64,000 nt of DNA from Flavobacterium salmonis (GTDB lineage: Bacteria; Bacteroidota; Bacteroidia; Flavobacteriales; Flavobacteriaceae). Of the stretch, positions 54,208-62,600 are shown one piece after another (positions within the stretch are counted from its first letter, which is position 1; each line of letters begins with the position of its first letter). A program made the translations under genes and the position numbers. Under the pieces are notes generated by a model. That model ran no database searches. It saw only the letters and a list, made by a program, of their open reading frames with translations, and had not been told where the DNA came from. The stretch lies in contig NZ_CAIJDP010000053.1 in NCBI RefSeq assembly GCF_903819435.1, positions 21,218 through 85,217 of the forward strand, given 5' to 3'.

Positions 54208-56015
54208 ATGGAATCGATTAAAGGGAAGATAATTTCAACTACAGTACCTGATTCCGGAAATTCTTTTTCTTTGATTGTAAAAGAAATATTCTTTTTATAC
54301 AATTCATTCAGTAAACCAACTCGTTCTTTAGTATTGTTTAGGCCTCGTGATTCATGTACTTTCTGATTACTGGTTTTGAGTTCCTGACTTTTGGTTAAAC
54401 CAATTCCGTTATCTTCAATAACTACAATTACTTTTTCGTTGTAATACTGAAATTGAAGATGTAAAAATCCTTTTTTATCTAAGTAACGCAAGCCATGCCA
54501 AATCGCATTTTCTAAATGCGGCTGAATAATCATATTGGGTACAAAAACACTTTCGGTATCCAGATCTTTATCAACCGTAATTTTAAAATCAAATTTATCC
54601 TGAAAACGCAAATGTTCCAGGTCTAAGTATTTTTTTAATTGCTCGACTTCTTTATCCAGTATAATGAAATCCTTATTGGAGTTTTCCATCATATCACGCA
54701 TCAAAGTAGAGTAGGAAGTAAGGTATTTGTTGGCTTCGAGTTCTTTGTTTTCAGAAATAAACTGATTGACGCTGTTGAGACTATTAAAAATAAAGTGCGG
54801 ATTCATTTCACGGCGCAATGACTGCAAAGCGATTTCTTTGTTCTTAGTTTTGATGGAATAAAGTGATTTTACAATAAAAACAAACAAGACCAAAAGCAAC
54901 ATAACAGATCCTATTAAAAAATAATTGAAGGTGTTTTTCTTTGTGATTAATTCATCTTTAAGAGACTTTTCTTTCTCGAGCTGGCGAATTTTACCTTCTG
55001 TAATCTGGAATTTTTTAGTATTAATTAATGTCGTATCAGATTGAATTAATTGCTCGAAGTTTTTAATAAACCCTTCATAAAGCGCCATGCTTTCTTTTTC
55101 ATTTCCTTCGGCTTTATAATATTGTACCAATTCTGATAACGTTTTTTTTGCTTCGGCTGAATTTCCTTTTCGGGAGGCAAGATCATAAGCTTCTTTCAAT
55201 GATAAAACGGCTTTGTTTGGTTCTTCTTTTTTAAAATAAAGAGAAGCCAGCGATTGTAATTGTTTTATTTGGGTATTAAAATCCTCTTTCGTTACGGCTT
55301 CTGCCAAAAGCTTTTCGTTGATGCCAATTGCTTTTTCAAACTGATTGTCTGAGGCATATACATTTGCTATTTCATTTTTAAGATTGATAACAGCTTCGGG
55401 TTTGTCTTTTGCATAAGCAATTGCTTTTTTGTAGCTTTCTATGGCAACCTTTTTATCTTTTAATTCTAATGAATTTTGGGCTTTCTGAACATAAGCTTCT
55501 GTAACTTCCTTGCTTTTATTTTCCTTTTTCAGCAATTCAATATTGGAATCGACATAATCTTTTTGACTGGCCGGATTTGACTTGTTTTTAAGTCGGTTAG
55601 CATCATTTAAATTGATTTTTTCTTCAGAAACATCTTTTGCCAATGAACCGGCGACTTCATAATTTTTAATTGCCGAATCAAAGTTTTTCTGGTTTTCCTG
55701 AGTTTTGGCTAAACTTCGTGTTACACGGGTTTTATCTTCGGTGAGTTTTAGTTTGGTATAACTGTTTAATGCCCTTTTAAAATATTCCTCGGCTTTGGCA
55801 TTGTCCCCTTTATTTAAAAATTCGTTGGCCAGATTTTCGTAATTCCGTGCAATTTGACCTTCATCATTTGCATCCAGAGATTTTTCCAGATTCTTCGCAG
55901 CTTTACTCATTTTACTCAATGGAACTGCTTTCTTTTTAGCAAGGGAATCCTGTGCGGTTACTCCAATAGGAATCAGCAGTATTGTGTATAAGATGATACT
56001 AATTATTCGTTGCAT
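54204..56015 (-). CDS. LytS-like sensor histidine kinase with TPR sensor
   Basis: This 603-residue kinase has a signal peptide (MQRIISIILYTILLIPIGVT), then periplasmic TPR units (about residues 60-320, such as EGQIARNYENLANEFLNKGD), one membrane helix (about 365-390) and a cytoplasmic His_kinase domain. The phospho-acceptor His is in REMNPHFIFNSLNSVNQF (about residue 407). The ATP-binding domain has NAIWHGLRYLDKKG (N box) and VIEDNGIGL (G1 box). The signal is unknown; the TPR part suggests a protein ligand. It forms a unit with the LytTR regulator. Confidence 0.93.
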   Translation of the reverse strand: MQRIISIILYTILLIPIGVTAQDSLAKKKAVPLSKMSKAAKNLEKSLDANDEGQIARNYENLANEFLNKGDNAKAEEYFKRALNSYTKLKLTEDKTRVTRSLAKTQENQKNFDSAIKNYEVAGSLAKDVSEEKINLNDANRLKNKSNPASQKDYVDSNIELLKKENKSKEVTEAYVQKAQNSLELKDKKVAIESYKKAIAYAKDKPEAVINLKNEIANVYASDNQFEKAIGINEKLLAEAVTKEDFNTQIKQLQSLASLYFKKEEPNKAVLSLKEAYDLASRKGNSAEAKKTLSELVQYYKAEGNEKESMALYEGFIKNFEQLIQSDTTLINTKKFQITEGKIRQLEKEKSLKDELITKKNTFNYFLIGSVMLLLVLFVFIVKSLYSIKTKNKEIALQSLRREMNPHFIFNSLNSVNQFISENKELEANKYLTSYSTLMRDMMENSNKDFIILDKEVEQLKKYLDLEHLRFQDKFDFKITVDKDLDTESVFVPNMIIQPHLENAIWHGLRYLDKKGFLHLQFQYYNEKVIVVIEDNGIGLTKSQELKTSNQKVHESRGLNNTKERVGLLNELYKKNISFTIKEKEFPESGTVVEIIFPLIDSI

Positions 56016-56152
56016 TCGTTGCTTTTCAACAAAACCGGAAAGGTTTCAGTTAATATTGTAAAGTAAAGTATTTTAAACTCCTTTTACAACTTGTTTCACC
56101 AAGTCAAAATACCGTTTCACCATTTCTTCAAAAAATGAGGATTTTAAGTTTT

Positions 56153-56160
56153 TAAGTTTG
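56153..56160 (+). promoter_or_regulatory. -7 promoter box before the vWA lipoprotein gene
   Basis: TAAGTTTG fits TAnnTTTG and lies 32 bases before the ATG at 56193. Confidence 0.5.
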
Positions 56161-56192
56161 AACTGTAATCAACCAACTAAAAACTAGAAATT

Positions 56193-57353
56193 ATGAAATC
56201 TCAATTTTTTATCCCCGCTCTTTTTGCTGTTATAGTTTCTTTAGTAAGCTGCAATTCATCCCATGCAAATCCAAAAAAAGATACTGGAATTAAAAAAACA
56301 ATTACAGCCGAAAGTACTAAAATACAAGTGGCCCTTTTATTGGATACCTCCAGCAGTATGGACGGATTAATTGATCAGGCAAAATCAAGGCTTTGGAATA
56401 TCGTCAATACATTAACAACATTAAAATATGATGGAAAAACTCCTGATATCGAAATTGCTTTATATGAATACGGAAATGACGGATTATCGAAGCAATCCAA
56501 TTATATCCGACAGATAACACCACTCTCTACAGATTTGGATTTAATTTCTGAAAAGTTATTTGCCTTAAGAACCAATGGAGGAAATGAATATTGCGGAGCC
56601 GTTATTCAGGATGCAACAAAACAATTAAAGTGGGCGAGAGAAAAGAGCAATATGAAACTCATTTACATTGCCGGAAATGAAGATTTTAACCAGGGCGAAA
56701 TAAATTATAAGGAAGCGATTAGTGACGCTTTGAAGAATGATATTTATGTGAACACTATTTTTTGCGGCAATAAAACCGAAGGTATAAATATTCTCTGGAA
56801 AGATGGCGCCGATTATGGCAAAGGAAAATATTTTAATATCGATTCAAATCAGACTGTACAATATATCGCTACTCCGTATGATGATGAAATTTCAAAATGC
56901 GACGAAAAACTAAATAAAACGTATATCAATTATGGTTCAAAAGGATATGAGAAAAAAATGAACCAAAATGTGCAGGATCAAAATGCAAAAAAAGTTTCGG
57001 CATCTAATTATACAGAACGCGCTGTAAGCAAATCAAAAACAGTTTATAAAAACGAAAGCTGGGATCTGGTGGACAAAGTAAAAGAAGACGCGGCGGCAAT
57101 TTCTAAAATTAAAAGGGAAGAATTGCCGGTTGAGCTTCAAAATAAATCGACAGAAGATATAAAAACTTTTGTAACTCAAAAATCAAAAGAAAGAGAAACA
57201 ATTCAAAAAGAAATTGCTGTCTTAGCTAAAAAGCGTCAGGAATATATAGATACAGAGTCTAAGAAAAATAAAAAACAGGATGATTTAGGTAATGCTATTA
57301 ATACTTCAATACTGGGTTTTGCACAAGTGAAAGGTTATAAGGTTGAAAAATAG
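56193..57353 (+). CDS. von Willebrand factor A domain lipoprotein
   Basis: This 386-residue protein is a lipoprotein (MKSQFFIPALFAVIVSLVSC, Cys20). The vWA domain (about residues 43-240) has a complete MIDAS DxSxS motif (D51, S53, S55 in LLLDTSSSMDG), so it should bind a divalent metal and a protein ligand. The C-terminal part is a charged helical region rich in Lys and Glu (KSKERETIQKEIAVLAKKRQ). It faces the periplasm or surface. It is divergent from the two-component system, and the YkuD_2 gene follows 20 bases later. Confidence 0.9.
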   Translation: MKSQFFIPALFAVIVSLVSCNSSHANPKKDTGIKKTITAESTKIQVALLLDTSSSMDGLIDQAKSRLWNIVNTLTTLKYDGKTPDIEIALYEYGNDGLSKQSNYIRQITPLSTDLDLISEKLFALRTNGGNEYCGAVIQDATKQLKWAREKSNMKLIYIAGNEDFNQGEINYKEAISDALKNDIYVNTIFCGNKTEGINILWKDGADYGKGKYFNIDSNQTVQYIATPYDDEISKCDEKLNKTYINYGSKGYEKKMNQNVQDQNAKKVSASNYTERAVSKSKTVYKNESWDLVDKVKEDAAAISKIKREELPVELQNKSTEDIKTFVTQKSKERETIQKEIAVLAKKRQEYIDTESKKNKKQDDLGNAINTSILGFAQVKGYKVEK

Positions 57354-57373
57354 CAAAGTATCCAATCTGTAAT

Positions 57374-57997
57374 ATGAGAAAGAATATTTTAATCTTGCTT
57401 TTAATTGGAATTTTTGGCGCAAGTTTTGCATGCAGAAATGACAAGGGGAAGGATTTGAAAACTATAAATGTAAAACCGGTTTATTCTTATGAAGAGAATC
57501 TAAAAAAGGAGGTAGCTGTTATAAAGAGATTTTTGGGGGAATCTCCTAAATATAATTCAGATGTTGCCTTCTTTTTAGATATGAAGATAGAATCAGGAAA
57601 AAACCGGTTTTTTATTTACGATTTAAAACATGACAAATTACTCGGCAAAGGATTAGTAGGACATGGTTCTGGGTCAGAAACGGGTATTACCGGGAAACTA
57701 AAGTTTAGCAACGTAAAAAATTCCAATTGTAGTTCTTTAGGGAAATATGCAATTGGCGGTTCTTACACCGGAAGATTTGGCAAATGTTATAAATTATATG
57801 GTTTAGACGAAACAAATAGTAATGCTTTTGACCGGAATATAGTACTTCATAAATATTACGATGTCCCTTTTGAACAACAGCCTTATCCTATTTGCAACAG
57901 TCTTGGCTGTCCAATGGTGAATGAAAAGTTTTTTGTAGTTATCGAAAAATTCATTGATAGTTCAAAAAAGAAAATCATTCTGGTTATGTACTATTAA
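57374..57997 (+). CDS. L,D-transpeptidase-like protein, YkuD_2 family
   Basis: This 207-residue protein has a signal peptide that may carry a lipobox (MRKNILILLLIGIFGASFAC, Cys20). The domain matches YkuD_2, a murein L,D-transpeptidase catalytic domain family. FFIYDLKHDKLLGKGLVGHG is the strand and His region, GITGKLKFSN and SSLGKYAIGGSYTGRFG follow, and the catalytic Cys is in CNSLGCPMVNE (Cys179). It probably modifies peptidoglycan. It lies 20 bases after the vWA lipoprotein gene, and a terminator follows. Confidence 0.88.
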   Translation: MRKNILILLLIGIFGASFACRNDKGKDLKTINVKPVYSYEENLKKEVAVIKRFLGESPKYNSDVAFFLDMKIESGKNRFFIYDLKHDKLLGKGLVGHGSGSETGITGKLKFSNVKNSNCSSLGKYAIGGSYTGRFGKCYKLYGLDETNSNAFDRNIVLHKYYDVPFEQQPYPICNSLGCPMVNEKFFVVIEKFIDSSKKKIILVMYY

Positions 57998-58012
57998 GTC
58001 AATTCTAAAAAT

Positions 58013-58044
58013 AAATCCCGATAGCTGGAAGGCTTTCGGGATTT
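58013..58044. terminator. bidirectional intrinsic terminator
   Basis: AAATCCCGA (58013-58021) pairs perfectly with TCGGGATTT (58036-58044) around a 14-base loop. It separates the convergent YkuD_2 and aldo/keto reductase genes. Confidence 0.8.
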
Positions 58045-58063
58045 TGTATTTAATGATTCGAAT

Positions 58064-59101
58064 TTAAGGAGCCGGATCCGGAATAATAGTCTGAACGTTA
58101 TCAATCTCAGCCAGGATTTCTTTTGAAAGCGTTACATCAACAGTTGCAATATTTTCTTTTAACTGATCTAATGATGTAGCCCCAATAATAGCGCTTGTTA
58201 AAAAGGGCTGTTGCAATACAAAGCCTAAAGCCAGCTCGGTCAAAGTCAATCCGTGTTTGTGGGCAATTTCCTGATATAAACGAGTTGCCTGAGTGCTTTG
58301 CTCGCTGTTGTAACGTTTGTATTGAGGAAAAAGATTGATTCTGGCATTTGGGTGAGGTTCTCCGGTTAAGAACTTACCAGATAAAACTCCAAAAGCTAAC
58401 GGAGAATAAGCAAGCAATCCCACATTTTCATGAATGGAAACTTCGGCAGAACCAACTTCGAAAAGGCGATTCAATAAATTATACGGATTTTGAATTGTTT
58501 TGATTCTTGGAAGATTTTGGTATTTGCTTTCTTCAAGAAAACGCATCATTCCCCACGCATTTTCGTTTGAAACGCCCAGATGTTTTATTTTGCCTTCTTT
58601 AATCAAACCCTCAAAAGTTTCAAGAACCTCCCGGAAATTATCTTCCCAGGCTTCATCCTGAACTTTAAATCCGCGCTGTCCAAAACAATTGGTTTTGCGT
58701 TCCGGCCAATGCAGTTGGTACAAATCGATATAATCTGTCTGCAGGCGTTTTAAGCTATTTTCTAAAGCATATTTAATACTCGCAGGAGAGAAATCTAAGT
58801 TCTCACGCATATATCCAAAATTAGGATTTGGTCCGGCAATTTTAGAAGCCAAAATAACTTTGTCACGATTTCCCGTTTTTTTAAACCAGGTACCGATAAT
58901 TTTCTCAGTACTTCCATAAGTTTCTTCACGACCCGGAACTGAATACATTTCGGCTGTATCAAAAAAGTTGACACCATTTTCAAATGCATAATCCATTTGC
59001 TGATGTCCTTCAGATTCTGTGTTTTGTTCACCAAAGGTCATAGTGCCCAGACAAATTTTACTCACTTTTATATCGGTATTGGGCAGGGTAGTATATTTCA
59101 T
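58064..59101 (-). CDS. aldo/keto reductase, Tas-like
   Basis: This 345-residue NADPH-dependent reductase has the AKR catalytic tetrad: Asp in VNFFDTAEMYS with its Tyr, Lys in KVILASKIAGP, and His in DLYQLHWPERK. The C-terminal NADPH site is TSAIIGATSLDQLKENIA. Overall it resembles E. coli Tas (about 346 residues). The substrate is unknown. A TATCTTTG box at 59127-59134 on the minus strand lies 25 bases before the ATG. Confidence 0.92.
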   Translation of the reverse strand: MKYTTLPNTDIKVSKICLGTMTFGEQNTESEGHQQMDYAFENGVNFFDTAEMYSVPGREETYGSTEKIIGTWFKKTGNRDKVILASKIAGPNPNFGYMRENLDFSPASIKYALENSLKRLQTDYIDLYQLHWPERKTNCFGQRGFKVQDEAWEDNFREVLETFEGLIKEGKIKHLGVSNENAWGMMRFLEESKYQNLPRIKTIQNPYNLLNRLFEVGSAEVSIHENVGLLAYSPLAFGVLSGKFLTGEPHPNARINLFPQYKRYNSEQSTQATRLYQEIAHKHGLTLTELALGFVLQQPFLTSAIIGATSLDQLKENIATVDVTLSKEILAEIDNVQTIIPDPAP

Positions 59102-59126
59102 ATTTTGTGGTATTGCAATATTTTCT

Positions 59127-59134
59127 CAAAGATA
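59127..59134 (-). promoter_or_regulatory. -7 promoter box of the aldo/keto reductase gene
   Basis: The minus strand reads TATCTTTG, matching TAnnTTTG, 25 bases upstream of the ATG. Confidence 0.6.
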
Positions 59135-59652
59135 CAACCGTATTTTTTAAATGAAAAAGTTACAAGAGTTAAAAAACGCTTAAGCATTTTTATGAAAACT
59201 CAATGGTTTGATTTATAGGAATCTAGCTTTTTTGCTTCTTTTTTTTATAAAAAGTCATTGAGGATTGAAAATCAGATGTTTTGTGTTTTTTTATGTAGTA
59301 ATAAGATTACTTAATCTTGTAGCTAACGTAATTTTTATTGTAGGTAAATACTTCTTATTCTTACTTTTTTTATTTCAAAACAGGTCGCTCATCGACTAAT
59401 AATGTCTTTCATCTAAAAGGTCTGAAATTTCATAAAAAACCTGATTTTACGAGCTAATTTTGTTTCATAATCTAAGTCAAAATTGATTACAAAAATAAAT
59501 CCCTCCTACGGGTTTTTACGTAGGTATAAGGAAATACAAATTTTTTGAAGAATTCGATTTTTGATGTTCCTGAAGTCAGGTAGTAATGTTAGAAATAATC
59601 AACAAAATCTAATTGTTATAACATTCTTTAAAAAGAATTAATAATATTTATT
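59135..59652. other. long upstream region of the adhesin gene
   Basis: This region of about 520 bases has no convincing gene. It holds a palindrome at 59505-59524 and an AT-rich stretch just before the ATG. The length suggests that the adhesin gene is under its own complex control. Confidence 0.5.
59505..59524 (+). promoter_or_regulatory. palindrome CCTACG-N8-CGTAGG upstream of the adhesin gene
   Basis: CCTACG (59505-59510) and CGTAGG (59519-59524) form a perfect 6-bp stem around GGTTTTTA. It is GC-rich compared with its surroundings and lies 128 bases before the ATG. It has no T-run, so a regulator site or 5'-UTR element is more likely than a terminator. Confidence 0.45.
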
Positions 59653-62600
59653 ATGAAAAAAACTTTACTTAAATCTAGAGTTTTAGCAACCGTTTTATTT
59701 TTTACAGTTTTTTTGTTTGGGAACACAGTTTTTGGACAAACGACAGGAGATTATCGCTCTGTTGGGACTGGTAACTGGACTACTCTTTCAAGTTGGCAAT
59801 ATTATAACGGTACTAGCTGGGTTGCAGCAACAAGTTATCCTGGTCAGAGTGCAGGAACAACTAAAACAGTAACAATCCGTGATACACATAGCATCACATT
59901 AAACACTAACATAACTAATAGTTTCACCTCTTTGGTAATTGGAAATGGGTCGAGTGGGAAATTAATTGTAAATGGCACTATCACAGTTAATACTAAAAGA
60001 GTTACAATCAATTCAAATGGTCTTATGTCATTTGTAGGTAGTAGTACAATAACTTTTCCAGCCAACACTTCATTTGTAGTTAATGGAGGAAGATTAGTTT
60101 CTGAAAGTAATCCTTGTAGCAACAATACTGCCCTTTATATAGGCAGTACTAAGGTATCTGCCTGTAACGGCAATGGTGGTGGCGCTCTTTCTGATTTTGA
60201 TACATTTAATGCCAGAGGCGGAACAGGAAGCGTCACGTCAAACAGTCCTGTCTGTAATGGTAATACGTTGACATTTACAGCTACACCTCCAACTGCAACT
60301 TCTGGTTCTTACACATATGAATATAAATGGTCAGGTAATGGAATTTCTACTGGTTATAGTTCTAGTCCTACTTATTCTACTACTGCTAACTATTACAACC
60401 ACGGGGGAACTTATACTGTGGATATTAGAAGAAACGATGGTATTGTTTCGACAGTATCAACAGATGTTGTAGTAAATCCAACTCCGGTTGGTGGAGGAGT
60501 TTACGATGGGAATTCACCTATATGTTTAAATTCCTCTACAGGAAATATGACGTTAAGAGGTGGTTATGTAGGTAATATAGTGAGATGGGAAAAGAAGTTA
60601 AGCACTGATTCTTCATGGACTCCAATTTCAAATACTTCAGCTGTATATTCTGAAAATCCTTCTGTAGCTGGTACTTGGCAGTATAGAGCAGTTGTAGGTA
60701 GTGGAGCCTGTCCGGTTGTTTATTCAAGTCCATTTTCAGTTGTTGTTAATCCTGAGTTGACAATTACGTTGGTAAGTAATAATTCAATAGGTTGTCAGAA
60801 TAATAGTAATAGTACACTTTCCTATACTTCAATAACGGGAAATGCTAATTTAGTTTACCTGGATTTTACTTCTTCAGCAGTTTTTGGGTCTAATATGCAT
60901 CAAGTTATTGGAGTATCAGCAGGTCCTGGTACAATAACTATTCAATATAATTGGGGTGCGGCTCCAGGTACTTATAATGGAGTATTAACGGTTGTTAAAG
61001 ATACTCAGACTCCAAATTGTACAAGTTCAATAACATACCCGATTAGTCTTACGATAAATCCGGCGGGAACTGTCCCACCATCAATATCTTCTCAACCAGT
61101 TGCTCCACCTGCAGTATGTTCTGGAAGCGGTACGCAAACAATCTCTGTTGCAGCAACAGGAACAGGTTTAACTTATCAATGGAGAAGAAATTCTTCACCA
61201 TTAACAAACGGTGGTGTTATAAGCGGAGCAACAACATCAACTCTTACTTTAACAAATCCAACAACAGCTAATGCAGGAACTTATGATGTAGTTGTTACAG
61301 GTACTTGTTCTTCAGGAGTAACTTCTAATCAGGTAACCGTAACTGTAAATGCGAATTTATCAGCTGTTGCAGTGACACCTAATATAGCTCAGAATGTTTG
61401 TATTACGGGTTCGGGTTCAGCTTTAACAGCTTCTCCAACAGGAGGAGGAACAGTAACTTACCAATGGGGTAAACGCTCTGTTTCGGGAGGAGCAATAACG
61501 GCCATAGGAGGTCAAACATCAGCTTCATATACTCCAACAGGAGCGGGATTAACATTGGGTACATGGTATATTGTATGTACCGGTACTCCAACATGTGGCA
61601 GTCCGATAATTTCAAATGAAGTAACAGTAACGGTAAATCAAGCTTTATCGGCTGCACCAATAACCCCAAATACGGCTCAAAATATTTGTGTTTCAGCTCC
61701 AGGTACAGCTTTGACAGTTACTCCGACAGGAGGAGGAACAGTAACTTATCAATGGGGTAAACGCTCTGTTTCGGGAGGAGCAATAACAGCTATTGGTGGT
61801 CAAACTGCTTCATCATATACTCCAACAGGTGCCAGTTTAACAGCGGGTACATGGTTAGTAGTTTGTACCTCTACTCCATCATGTGGCAGTCCGATAATAT
61901 CAAATGAAGTAACAGTAACGGTGAATACAGCTCCGGTAACTCCAGGAACGATAACTCAACCAACGAATATATGTGCAGGTACAACAGGAAATATATACAG
62001 TATTGCTTCTGTAAATGGAGCAACTTCTTATAACTGGTCAGTTACCGGAGCCGGTTGGGCAGTGACAGCAGGAGGAACAACTGCATCAGCAACCATTACA
62101 ATCGGTTCAGGTGCAGGAACAGTTTCTGTTACTGCGACCAATGCTTGTGGTACTAGTTCTGCTTCTACAACAGGTAGTGTCACTCCAACTACTGCCCCTT
62201 CTACTCCAGGAACGATAACCCAACCAACTAATAAATGTGCAGGTTCAACAGGAAATACATATAGTATTGCTGCTGTAAGCGCTGCAACTTCTTATACTTG
62301 GTCTGTAACAGGAACAGGGTGGTCAGTAACAGCAGGAGGCAATACAACTTCAGCGACTATAACAATTGGATCGGGTGTAGGAACAGTTTCTGTTACGGCG
62401 ACTAATGGTTGTGGTACCAGTTCTGCATCTACGACAGGGAGTATTACTCCAACGACTGCTCCAACAACTCCAGGAACCATAACGCAACCAGTAAATAAAT
62501 ACACTAATACTACTGGAAATATTTTTGCTATAGCTGCTGTAAGTGGCGCAACTTCTTATACGTGGTCAGTTACAGGAACAGGATGGTCTATAACATCAGG

